Assembly (NCBI GenBank): GCA_944384985.1
Contig: CALWVM010000003.1
Span: 62,001-126,000, forward strand
Length of the DNA: 64,000 nt
Direction of reading: 5' to 3'
Origin: an uncultured Clostridia bacterium
Lineage (GTDB): Bacteria > Bacillota > Clostridia > Oscillospirales > Acutalibacteraceae
In this document: positions 1 to 7,651 of the stretch, in pieces
Numbering within the stretch: position 1 is the first letter of the stretch
Layout: each line of letters begins with the position of its first letter
Translations under genes and position numbers: made by a program
Notes under the pieces: generated by a model
Database searches by the model: none
Told to the model about the DNA's origin: nothing
Seen by the model: only the letters and a program-made list of their open reading frames with translations

Positions 1-1344
1 TTTGTGGTTCAAGAGCTTATACGGCCCGCAGACGTTGCGGTATTCCTCAATAAAGAGGTCAAAAACCTCCTGCCCTTTCAGCTCGCGGCCGGTCTTTTCA
101 CAGGCTTCCTGCACAACTGCGCTGAATTCCGGGTGCATCGCTTTGGGCATCTTGAACCCGAATTCATGCATCACATACGCCACGCCGCCCTTGCCGGACT
201 GGCTGTTGATGCGGATGATCGGCTCATACTGCCGCCCGACGTCGGCGGGGTCGATGGGCAGGTACGGCACTTCCCAGCGGTCGGAATGCGTTTCCTCCAT
301 ATACGCCTTGCCCTTGTTGATGGCGTCCTGGTGCGATCCGGAGAACGCCGTGAACACAAGCTCGCCCGCATATGGCTGGCGCGGGCCGACTTTCATTTTC
401 GTGGTGCGCTCATAGACATCCTTAATATGGTTGATATCAGAGAAGTCCAGTTTGCAGTCTACATTCTGGGTATACATATTCAGCGCGAGCGTTACAAGGT
501 CCACATTGCCCGTACGCTCGCCGTTGCCGAACAGCGTGCCCTCGATGCGGTCCGCGCCCGCAAGCAGCCCCAGTTCCGCCGCCGCAACCGCCGTGCCGCG
601 GTCGTTGTGCGGGTGCAGGCTGATGATGGCGCTGTCGCGGCCTTTCAAATGGCGGCAGAAATATTCGATCTGGTCGGCATAGCCGTTGGGCGTGCTGCCC
701 TCGACGGTGCTCGGCAGGTTGAGGATGACCTTGTTTTCGGGTGTTGCGCCGAGCTCGTCGAGCACGCGCTGGCAGATCTCAACGGCGTAATCCGGCTCCG
801 TGCCTGAAAAGCTTTCGGGCGAATATTCATAGCGGATGCGGATATCGGAATGCTGCATCAATTCATCAGACAGCTTCTTGACGAGCCGCGCGCCGCTGAC
901 GGCGATGTCCGTGATACCGTCCTTATCCTTGCGGAACACGACCTTGCGCTGCAAAGTCGAAGTAGAGTTATAGAAGTGGATGATGACGTTCTTCGCGCCC
1001 TCCACCGCCTCAAACGTCCGTTTGATAAGATGCTCGCGGCACTGCACAAGCACCTGGATGGTCACGTCGTCGGGGATATAGTGCCCCTCGATGAGTGTGC
1101 GCAGGATCTCATATTCCGTCTCGGAGGCGGACGGGAAGCCGACCTCAATCTCTTTAATGCCGATATCCACAAGCGTCTGGAACATCTCCAGTTTTTCTTC
1201 GAGGTTCATCGGGTCAATCAGCGCCTGGTTGCCGTCGCGCAGATCGACGGAACACCAGACCGGCGCTTTTTCGATGGTCTTTGTGGGCCATGTGCGGTCG
1301 GGAATGTCCACGGGCACAAACGGGAAATACTTGTTCGTTTTCAT
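1..1344 (-). CDS. leuA: 2-isopropylmalate synthase, 5' part (C-terminus off the left edge)
   Basis: First committed step of leucine synthesis: condenses acetyl-CoA with 2-oxoisovalerate. The 448 codons present run from MKTNKYFPFVPVDIPDRTWP through WCSVDLRDGNQALIDPM (catalytic Arg-Asp and metal-binding region) and HPHNDRGTAVAAAELG (the HxH metal ligands). The layout fits the longer type-2 LeuA family, usually about 550 residues, so roughly 100 C-terminal residues including the regulatory domain are missing here. The ATG at 1342-1344 is preceded by TAAGGAG at a normal distance; another ATG 5 bases upstream is out of frame and stops at once. The gene lies directly behind a Leu-type T-box. Confidence 0.93.
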   Translation of the reverse strand, partial: MKTNKYFPFVPVDIPDRTWPTKTIEKAPVWCSVDLRDGNQALIDPMNLEEKLEMFQTLVDIGIKEIEVGFPSASETEYEILRTLIEGHYIPDDVTIQVLVQCREHLIKRTFEAVEGAKNVIIHFYNSTSTLQRKVVFRKDKDGITDIAVSGARLVKKLSDELMQHSDIRIRYEYSPESFSGTEPDYAVEICQRVLDELGATPENKVILNLPSTVEGSTPNGYADQIEYFCRHLKGRDSAIISLHPHNDRGTAVAAAELGLLAGADRIEGTLFGNGERTGNVDLVTLALNMYTQNVDCKLDFSDINHIKDVYERTTKMKVGPRQPYAGELVFTAFSGSHQDAINKGKAYMEETHSDRWEVPYLPIDPADVGRQYEPIIRINSQSGKGGVAYVMHEFGFKMPKAMHPEFSAVVQEACEKTGRELKGQEVFDLFIEEYRNVCGPYKLLNHK

Positions 1345-1374
1345 CTCATGCTTCTCCTTACTGTTTTTTGCAAT

Positions 1375-1655
1375 AAAAAATCGCCCGCATTCTGCCGTTC
1401 GGCAAAACAGGGGCGAGGAAAATTCCACGCGGTACCACCCTAATTCAGCGGCGAAAGCGCCGCCCTCTGACGACCTCCAACAAGGTCTGACCGGATAACG
1501 AGGTCAACCGTCCTAACCTATGCTTTCAGTCAGGCGACTCCGGAACGAGCTATGCGCAAACCTTCCGTACTGCCTCGCACCACACGGCAGCTCTCTGAAA
1601 CCTTCCGATTTGCCTTATTTCCTTCACAGTCTTTGACAGGCGATATTCTATTGGT
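1375..1655 (-). promoter_or_regulatory. T-box leader of leuA (probable Leu, CTC specifier)
   Basis: Read on the minus strand, the leader contains the invariant T-box sequence GGGTGGTACCGCG (about 1428-1440) followed by a terminator hairpin TCGCCC...GGGCGA with a T-run (about 1375-1416). Upstream is a Stem I with an AGAGAGCTGCC/GGTGCGAGGCAG distal part. In the lower stem, GGAA pairs with TTCC, which places CTC followed by a purine in the specifier position, a leucine codon. Uncharged tRNA-Leu would favour the antiterminator and switch on leuA. Confidence 0.92.
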
Positions 1656-1661
1656 TTTTTT

Positions 1662-1690
1662 ATTATATGCGAACACCGCACGTTTGTCAA
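1662..1690 (-). promoter_or_regulatory. SigA-type promoter of the leuA T-box transcript
   Basis: On the minus strand TTGACA (1685-1690) and TATAAT (1662-1667) are separated by exactly 17 bases, a perfect consensus. Transcription would begin just before the T-box Stem I. Confidence 0.85.
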
Positions 1691-1726
1691 GTGGGAAAAA
1701 TGCAAAATGCCGGCCGCCGCTTCGGC

Positions 1727-2977
1727 TCATTCTTCCACAAGCTCCCAATTTTTGTAGGCGAAGTGCTCCCAAGATGCGGGCACGCCCTGCTCTTTTAACA
1801 CGTCAAGAAGCGCTTGCTCATACACGGTGCTGTTGCTGCCGCAGGCCACGCAAAGCGAGACCTGCTTTCCTAAGCCTACCGCCGAGGTATTGATGCCGCC
1901 GTACCCTGCGCCGAGGTAGATTTCAAACCGCTCGACCATGTCCTTCGCCGGGCCTTCGAGCGTGTGCGCACCGAGATTGGAAAGCGTTGTCGTGATGGAA
2001 TTGCCCGCTACATGGCGATACACCTTACGGATGGCATATTCCCGCACCGCGCGCGGCACCAGACGCACACCGGGGTTGTTGGCGGTCAGATATGTCGTCG
2101 CAACGCCCGCACGCACGCCTTTCTCCTCGGCGGCTGCACGCACTTGGCTATGCACGCTCTGCATGGCGCGGACAAAATCGTCTGCGCATTCCGTCGCATG
2201 GAGCCGGACGTTCGTATAGAACGCGAAGTTGCGCTGGGTATGCGAGCCGTAAAACGCGCGCAGGTCGAGCGGAACGGAAAGGGTCACGGGCAGCTCGCTT
2301 TGCGCGGCATCCGTTGCGCGCAGAATGGCAAAATACACCGCGGCACACAGAAAATCATTGACCGTAAGCCCATGCGGCTTCGTAGCAGGCTTAATATCCG
2401 CAGCCTGCATCGAAAAGCAGGAAAAACGCACATAATATCCGCCGCTTTTCGAAACGGGCAGGCGCATACGGTAGGATTCCTTTTCGAGCAGGGACGCCGC
2501 CTTGGCGGGTTTGTAATACCGCTTGTACGGGTCTTCGAGGTCCTCCGCCTTCGGCACAACCGCAGGCGGCGCGGGTTCGCCCGCCGCAAAGCAGCAATAG
2601 GCGGTCATCAGCGCTTTCAGGAACGTGATTGCCGCTACGCCGTCGGCGTTGGCGTGAAACACATCCATCGCGAGCCGCTTTCCGCGGACATACAGGCGGA
2701 AGCTCGGCTTTTCGGTATCAAACATATCCGGATTTCGGATCATCGGCTCCCCGTAAGAGATTACGTCCAGATCCGACGCTGCCACATGGACATAGCTCAT
2801 AAATGTGCGCCTAAGATGTGAGCACATGATCGGGAACTGCGGCGCGACATGCCGCACCGCACGGCGCAGGAGCGCCCCGTCAATGTCTTCACGCAGCACC
2901 GCGCACAGGCGGAACACATAGCCGCCCATCGCCGGATAGAGGTTGGAAACAGAGTCAATCTTGTATTGTTCGGGCAT
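1727..2977 (-). CDS. condensation-fold acyltransferase (alcohol acetyltransferase-like)
   Basis: A 416-residue protein of the CoA-dependent acyltransferase superfamily, which includes NRPS condensation domains, PapA5 and alcohol acetyltransferases. The catalytic motif HxxxDG is visible as FHANADG near residue 110. Near residue 250 there is VTLSVPLDLRAFYG, resembling the N(x)VPVDLR strand of the superfamily. The ATG has GGGAGGAA upstream. No carrier-protein, adenylation or other NRPS gene is near, so it probably acts alone on a small alcohol, amine or lipid. The acyl donor and acceptor cannot be told from the sequence. Confidence 0.75.
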   Translation of the reverse strand: MPEQYKIDSVSNLYPAMGGYVFRLCAVLREDIDGALLRRAVRHVAPQFPIMCSHLRRTFMSYVHVAASDLDVISYGEPMIRNPDMFDTEKPSFRLYVRGKRLAMDVFHANADGVAAITFLKALMTAYCCFAAGEPAPPAVVPKAEDLEDPYKRYYKPAKAASLLEKESYRMRLPVSKSGGYYVRFSCFSMQAADIKPATKPHGLTVNDFLCAAVYFAILRATDAAQSELPVTLSVPLDLRAFYGSHTQRNFAFYTNVRLHATECADDFVRAMQSVHSQVRAAAEEKGVRAGVATTYLTANNPGVRLVPRAVREYAIRKVYRHVAGNSITTTLSNLGAHTLEGPAKDMVERFEIYLGAGYGGINTSAVGLGKQVSLCVACGSNSTVYEQALLDVLKEQGVPASWEHFAYKNWELVEE

Positions 2978-3065
2978 AAAAATTCCTCCCGCTTTGGAAC
3001 AAGCTTACAACCAGAAAGACGCGACGGGCGGCGTTTTGTCCGCAGATCGCGCAAAGGCTGTATAA

Positions 3066-3094
3066 ATCCTACCACAAACACGCGCCCTTGACAA
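3066..3094 (-). promoter_or_regulatory. probable promoter of the acyltransferase gene
   Basis: Minus strand TTGTCA (3089-3094), 17-base spacer, TAGGAT (3066-3071), about 90 bases before the start codon. Confidence 0.55.
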
Positions 3095-3145
3095 TCCGCT
3101 TTGCACGCAGCGCGAAAAATCGCAAAAATCTTTCGTTTCGCCGCA

Positions 3146-3173
3146 TTGACTTTTTTGAAAAGGGGACTATACT
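3146..3173 (+). promoter_or_regulatory. probable promoter of the EamA permease gene
   Basis: TTGACT (3146-3151), 16-base spacer, TATACT (3168-3173), 37 bases before the chosen start codon. Confidence 0.7.
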
Positions 3174-3210
3174 GGTAGCTGAAAATGCAGCAAAAGGAGG
3201 CCGACCGTTT

Positions 3211-4104
3211 ATGTGGGTCGTTTTTGCATTTTTGTCGGCGCTGTTCGCCGGCGCCACCGCCATCCTTGCCAAATGCGGCATTCAAAATGTCAATTCCAAT
3301 GTGGCGACTGCGCTGCGCACGGGCGTGGTACTCATTTTTTCCTGGCTTATCGTGTTTGTGGTCGGCTCGGAGGACACTATTCCCGATATCGCCCCGCGGA
3401 CTTTTCTGTTTTTGATCCTTTCAGGGCTTGCAACAGGCGGTTCCTGGCTTTTTTATTTCCGCGCGCTGCAGCTCGGCGAGGTCACGAAAGTCGCCGCGGT
3501 GGATAAATTTTCCACTGTTCTCACAATGCTGCTCGCCATGCTCTTTTTGCAGGAGCGCCCCGGCATTTGGCAGCTGGTCGGCGTTGTACTGATCGCCGCC
3601 GGCACGTATCTTATGCTGGACCGCACCGCCAAAAAGATACAGCCTGCAGCCGCGGGAAACGACGCATCGCCGTCCGCGAAGCCGCACTGGCTTTTGTATG
3701 CGCTGCTTTCCGCGTTGTTCGCAAGCCTGACCGCGATCTTCGGGCGGGTCGGGATCACGGACGTGGAATCCAATCTCGGCACCGCGCTGCGCACAGGTGT
3801 GGTGCTTATTTTTGCATGGGGTATTGTATTTGCGCAGCACCGTCAGCGTGAAATCCGCAGCATCGACCGAAAAAGCTGGGTCTTCCTGGTGCTTTCGGGG
3901 CTGACGACGGGCGGTTCATGGCTTTGCTATTACGGCGCCCTGCACGATCCGCAGGCGCTCACGAGCGTCGTTGTGCCCATTGACAAGCTCAGCGTCGTTG
4001 TAACCGTTATCTTTTCGCGCGTGTTCTTAAAAGAACGCCTGTCGCGCCGGGCGCTCTTTGGGCTCGTACTGCTCGTTGCGGGGACGCTTTTGCAGCTGCT
4101 TTGA
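3211..4104 (+). CDS. EamA/DMT-family permease
   Basis: A 297-residue inner-membrane protein of the drug/metabolite transporter superfamily with ten predicted hydrophobic segments in two similar halves. Each half begins with a tract such as LSALFAGATAILAKCGI or LSALFASLTAIFGRVGI and contains a TALRTGVVLIF(S/A)W segment followed by LSGL(A/T)TGGSWL, so the internal duplication is easy to see. The start at 3211 is chosen because AAAGGAGG lies at 3193-3200; an in-frame extension upstream crosses the promoter. The substrate is unknown. Transcribed alone, ending at the hairpin at 4173. Confidence 0.88.
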   Translation: MWVVFAFLSALFAGATAILAKCGIQNVNSNVATALRTGVVLIFSWLIVFVVGSEDTIPDIAPRTFLFLILSGLATGGSWLFYFRALQLGEVTKVAAVDKFSTVLTMLLAMLFLQERPGIWQLVGVVLIAAGTYLMLDRTAKKIQPAAAGNDASPSAKPHWLLYALLSALFASLTAIFGRVGITDVESNLGTALRTGVVLIFAWGIVFAQHRQREIRSIDRKSWVFLVLSGLTTGGSWLCYYGALHDPQALTSVVVPIDKLSVVVTVIFSRVFLKERLSRRALFGLVLLVAGTLLQLL

Positions 4105-4172
4105 TCTTCTTTGCAAGGCGGAGCGCAGCCTCGACACGGTTAGAAGCAGCAGCCTGCCGCCCGGATCACATA

Positions 4173-4216
4173 AAAACCCGACGCCATACTTCCCGTATGG
4201 CGTCGGGTTTTGCTTT
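4173..4216. terminator. bidirectional intrinsic terminator
   Basis: A 16-bp perfect stem AAACCCGACGCCATAC / GTATGGCGTCGGGTTT with loop TTCC and T/A runs on both sides. It can serve the permease gene on the plus strand and the membrane protein gene on the minus strand. Confidence 0.9.
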
Positions 4217-4301
4217 TGCATACAAGTCTTTGCATCTTGTAGAGGGGCGTCGAGCGTTTCTGCACCGCGGTTCCGCAAAATCGTTTGCGTCTCCTCTCCC
4301 C

Positions 4302-5141
4302 TTACGCCGGGCTGTTTGCCAGCCGCAGAAAAACGATTGGTTTTTGCGTCTGCGGGGTTAGATGATTTTTGTCTAAAACGAGTTTAGCGACGCTCGCCAT
4401 GCTCTGTTTGGAATACGGCGCAACATACAAAATCGGGAAAAGGAGGACACAGAGCAGCAGCCACGGTGCAAAGCGAAGCCGCTCGCGCGCACAGGCAAAG
4501 CACAGTCCCTGCGAAAGCCGTCGGCTCTCGCGCAGCGCTCCGACCACGCCGCGCGCAGGGTCGAGCGTCAAAAGCGCATCACAGAAAACGTATTTCTGCA
4601 CAGCGGCGAATCCGAAATACAACCCCGTCAAAAGCAATGCGGCAAGCCCCGCACACGAAGCGTAAAACAGATGCGGCGAAAGCCCTGTCGTGCGCAGCGC
4701 CAGCCACAGTGCGCCCGCCCCGACGAGAAACGGCAAAAGGTATCCGGCAAAATGCAGCAGCACAAGCAGCCGCCGCAGCCAGAACAAATACATGAGCTTA
4801 ATGGCTTCACGCGGCGAAAGACGGGTAAAATAGGCGGAAAAGGGCTGCACGTGCACCGCGTTTTTAAAAAACCAGCGCGCCGAGCAAAAGGATACCAGCG
4901 CATAAAGCGCCGCCGAAAACAGAGCGCCGAGGCCGAACAGCGCGTACAGCGCAACGGTCAGATACAGGTTTTCACCGGGGTCCATCAAGCGATGCAGTAC
5001 GGCGAGCATGGATAGGCTGATGAGAAGCCCTGCAAACAGCACGAGCTTTGCTGCGGCACCGAACAGCCACACCGCGGTCATGCACCCCCGATTTTGAAGC
5101 ATCCGTTTTTGCGCCGCAAGTCGTGCGTGTGCAAGCGTCAT
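4302..5141 (-). CDS. polytopic membrane protein of unknown function
   Basis: A 279-residue hydrophobic protein with about six membrane segments, for example AAAKLVLFAGLLISLSML, LYALFGLGALFSAALYALV, LLVLLHFAGYLLPFLV, AGLAALLLTGLYFGFAAV and FAPWLLLCVLLFPILYVA. Its overall pattern resembles DUF975-type membrane proteins, but I do not see a diagnostic motif. The ATG at 5139-5141 is preferred to a GTG three codons upstream because GGAGGTG sits at 5148-5154. It is convergent with the EamA gene and divergent from glmS. Confidence 0.75.
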   Translation of the reverse strand: MTLAHARLAAQKRMLQNRGCMTAVWLFGAAAKLVLFAGLLISLSMLAVLHRLMDPGENLYLTVALYALFGLGALFSAALYALVSFCSARWFFKNAVHVQPFSAYFTRLSPREAIKLMYLFWLRRLLVLLHFAGYLLPFLVGAGALWLALRTTGLSPHLFYASCAGLAALLLTGLYFGFAAVQKYVFCDALLTLDPARGVVGALRESRRLSQGLCFACARERLRFAPWLLLCVLLFPILYVAPYSKQSMASVAKLVLDKNHLTPQTQKPIVFLRLANSPA

Positions 5142-5233
5142 AAAAAGCACCTCCGCAAAGGATTTCCTGTATTCAGTATGCCCCTTTTTTGTATGGATCT
5201 ATGCTTTTTTCCACAAAATTCCACTTTTTTGAG

Positions 5234-5263
5234 TTGACAAAGCTATGCATTATTGTATATAAT
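5234..5263 (+). promoter_or_regulatory. promoter of the glmS ribozyme transcript
   Basis: TTGACA (5234-5239), 18-base spacer, TATAAT (5258-5263). It gives a transcript that starts roughly 85 bases before the ribozyme cleavage site. Confidence 0.8.
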
Positions 5264-5332
5264 GCAGATAAAGCGGATGGGTGAAGTGCGCGCCGCCGCT
5301 GAATTCGGAAGAAAGGAGAACGCCCTTTTGAA

Positions 5333-5715
5333 ATTTTCGGGTGCCATCGAAAATAGCGCCGGGCCTGCCCTGGGTAACCGCTGATACATTGGGCGTGTGC
5401 GGATTGACGAACAGATTTTTCGTCAGAGTGCATAAGCCTTTGCCGCCCATACTGGTGTATGAGCAAAAAGGATTGTGTGCTATGGCGGAAAATATGTCAT
5501 CAAGACGTGCGCTTCCAATGTATCAGGGGTTACCGACGCACTGTTGCCGCCATGCGGTATTCAGGCAGGTGACGAGGAAGAAGTCATCGAACATTTCGGC
5601 GGATGCTTCTTGCCCCGTAAGTGCGGGGGCAGGGAGGCGCGCAAAAGAGACAGCGCGCCTCCCGCGTGTTTTGCAAAAGCGGGCAGCAATGCCCGTCACA
5701 AACAAGCGCGACGCA
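5333..5715 (+). ncRNA. glmS ribozyme: glmS ribozyme/riboswitch with a large P1 insertion
   Basis: Self-cleaving RNA activated by glucosamine-6-phosphate. The conserved cleavage-site core AGCGCC lies at 5355-5360, so cleavage is expected between 5355 and 5356. The second conserved block, TGACGAGG, then ATCGAACATTTCGGCGGATG, lies at 5570-5605 and matches the family core. P1 is CCTGCC (5364-5369) with GGCAGG (5564-5569). The P1 loop, usually short, is about 194 bases here. Downstream, GGGAGGCGCGC (5632-5642) pairs perfectly with GCGCGCCTCCC (5653-5663). A 7-bp hairpin (ATTTTCG/CGAAAAT, 5333-5354) ends one base before the cleavage site. Confidence 0.93.
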
Positions 5716-5747
5716 CAAATCTATTGTTTGTAAAGGAAAAACCAAAT

Positions 5748-7574
5748 ATGTGTGGAATTGTTGGTTATATCGGAGAAAACAGTGCTTCGCCGATATTGCT
5801 GGACGGCCTTCGAAAGCTGGAGTACCGCGGGTACGACTCGGCAGGAATTGCTGTGGTCGGAGACGACGGCGTGCGCGTAGTCAAGACGCGCGGGCGCATT
5901 GCGGATCTTGACCACAAGCTGCAGGAAGTAGGCGGCTTGACGGGCTCGGTCGGCATCGGGCACACACGCTGGGCAACGCACGGCGCGCCCAACGACGTCA
6001 ACGCCCACCCGCACACGAGCACGAACGGCCGCGTGACGCTGGTGCACAACGGCATCATCGAGAATTACACAGCGATCCAGTCCATGCTCGAGGCGGCGGG
6101 CTACCGCTTCATTTCCCAAACGGACACCGAGGTGCTCGCACAGCTTTTCGACTACTACTATAAAGGCGACGCGCTCGAGGCGATGTGCAGCGTGATGCGC
6201 ACGGTGCGCGGCTCTTACGCCGTAGCCGTGCTCACAAGCGACCGCCCCGACCGCATCATCGCGGCAAAAAAAGACAGCCCGCTCATCGTTGGGCGCGGCG
6301 GCGGGGAAAACTTCCTCGCATCGGATATTCCCGCCATCCTCAAATACACGCGTGACTGCTTCCTGCTGGACGACGGCGAGATCGCGATTTTAACCAGAGG
6401 CGAGCCGAAGTTTTATAATGCGGCGGGGCAGCGCGTATATAAAGACGTCTACCACGTCACCTGGGACGCGGAGTCGGCGGAAAAGGGCGGTTACGCCCAT
6501 TTCATGAAAAAGGAGATCGCCGAACAGCCCAAAGCCGTGCGCGACACGCTGACGCCGCGCATTGAGGACGGCAAGGTTTCGATCCCCGAACTGCGCTTGA
6601 CCGATGCGGACATCCGCGCCATCGGCACCATCCATATCGTCGCCTGCGGCAGCGCCTGGCATGTGGGCACGGCGGCAAGATACATTCTGGAAGCGGCGGC
6701 GGGCATTCCGTGTGAAACGGATCTCGCCAGCGAATTCCGCTACCGCAACCCCATCGTGCGCAAGGGTGATCTGTGTATCGTCATCAGCCAGTCCGGCGAG
6801 ACCGCCGACACGCTGGCGGCGCTGCGGGAAGCCAAGGCGCGCGGCGCCCATGTGCTTTCCATCGTCAACGTCGTGGCGAGCACCATCGCACGCGAGAGCG
6901 ACGACGTGATCTACACGCTTGCCGGCCCCGAGATCGCCGTAGCGACGACCAAAGCGTTTTCCGCGCAGCTCGCCGTTGTGTATCTTCTGGCGCTGCGGTT
7001 TGCACGCGCCATGGGCACGCCGTTCTCGCAACGTGAATCCGAGCTTTGCGAGGAACTTTTGCAGCTGCCCGCGCAAATCGAATCCCTGTTGTCGCTCGAC
7101 GACGACATGGCGGCGCTCGCGCGGCAGTTTGCCGCGGCAAAGCAGGTGTTTTTCATCGGGCGCGGGCTCGACTACGCCATCGCGCTGGAAGGCTCGTTAA
7201 AGCTCAAGGAAATCTCCTACCTGCAATCCGAAGCGTACGCGGCGGGCGAACTCAAGCACGGCACGATTTCGCTCATTGAAGAGGGCACACCTGTTGTGGC
7301 GATCGCCACCCAGGACGCGCTGTTCGAAAAGATGCTCGGCAACATCAAAGAAGTGCACGCGCGCGGCGCACGGGTGATCGCGCTGGTATCCGAAGACAAT
7401 GCGGAGATCCGCGAGCTTGCGGATTATGTCATCCCCATCCCGCAGGCGGATTCGATGCTCAAGCCCTCGCTCGACGTGATTCCGCTGCAGCTGTTCGCCT
7501 ATTATATGGCGCTTGAGCGCGGCTGCGACGTGGATAAACCCCGCAACCTCGCAAAATCCGTGACGGTGGAATAA
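5748..7574 (+). CDS. glmS: glutamine-fructose-6-phosphate aminotransferase (isomerizing)
   Basis: Makes glucosamine-6-phosphate from fructose-6-phosphate and glutamine for peptidoglycan precursors. The 608 residues are full length. The N-terminus MCGIVGYIG gives the catalytic Cys2 of the glutaminase domain, with RWATHGAP and NGIIENY further on. Two SIS domains follow (CGSAWHVG, SQSGETADT, GRGLDYAIALEGSLKLKEIS), and the C-terminus DKPRNLAKSVTVE is characteristic. The start is fixed by the need for Cys2; the reading frame is open upstream through the ribozyme but that is not coding. Expression should fall when GlcN6P activates the ribozyme. Confidence 0.98.
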   Translation: MCGIVGYIGENSASPILLDGLRKLEYRGYDSAGIAVVGDDGVRVVKTRGRIADLDHKLQEVGGLTGSVGIGHTRWATHGAPNDVNAHPHTSTNGRVTLVHNGIIENYTAIQSMLEAAGYRFISQTDTEVLAQLFDYYYKGDALEAMCSVMRTVRGSYAVAVLTSDRPDRIIAAKKDSPLIVGRGGGENFLASDIPAILKYTRDCFLLDDGEIAILTRGEPKFYNAAGQRVYKDVYHVTWDAESAEKGGYAHFMKKEIAEQPKAVRDTLTPRIEDGKVSIPELRLTDADIRAIGTIHIVACGSAWHVGTAARYILEAAAGIPCETDLASEFRYRNPIVRKGDLCIVISQSGETADTLAALREAKARGAHVLSIVNVVASTIARESDDVIYTLAGPEIAVATTKAFSAQLAVVYLLALRFARAMGTPFSQRESELCEELLQLPAQIESLLSLDDDMAALARQFAAAKQVFFIGRGLDYAIALEGSLKLKEISYLQSEAYAAGELKHGTISLIEEGTPVVAIATQDALFEKMLGNIKEVHARGARVIALVSEDNAEIRELADYVIPIPQADSMLKPSLDVIPLQLFAYYMALERGCDVDKPRNLAKSVTVE

Positions 7575-7601
7575 GACTTCTCGTTTCTGCTTTATTCCCA
7601 T

Positions 7602-7635
7602 AAAAAACCGCACCCTCGTTGGGGTGCGGTTTTTG
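7602..7635. terminator. bidirectional terminator between glmS and the zinc-ribbon gene
   Basis: AAAAAACCGCACCC / GGGGTGCGGTTTTT hairpin with a short loop, placed 28 bases after the glmS stop and 17 bases beyond the end of the opposing gene. Confidence 0.9.
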
Positions 7636-7651
7636 CTTGCTGTTCTACGGC

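Noticed and set aside
4-807. Long open frames on the plus strand over the first kilobase
   Set aside because: They are antisense to the leuA coding sequence, have no ribosome site and no recognisable domain; leuA on the minus strand is unmistakable.
5328-5384. A possible 18-codon leader peptide starting at TTG after AAGGAG, ending inside ribozyme P1
   Set aside because: Too short and lacking any signature; translation would run across the cleavage site. I cannot support it without conservation data.
5475-5747. N-terminal extension of GlmS by 91 residues
   Set aside because: The frame is open through the ribozyme, but GlmS needs Cys at position 2 after Met removal, and the ribozyme core lies in that stretch.
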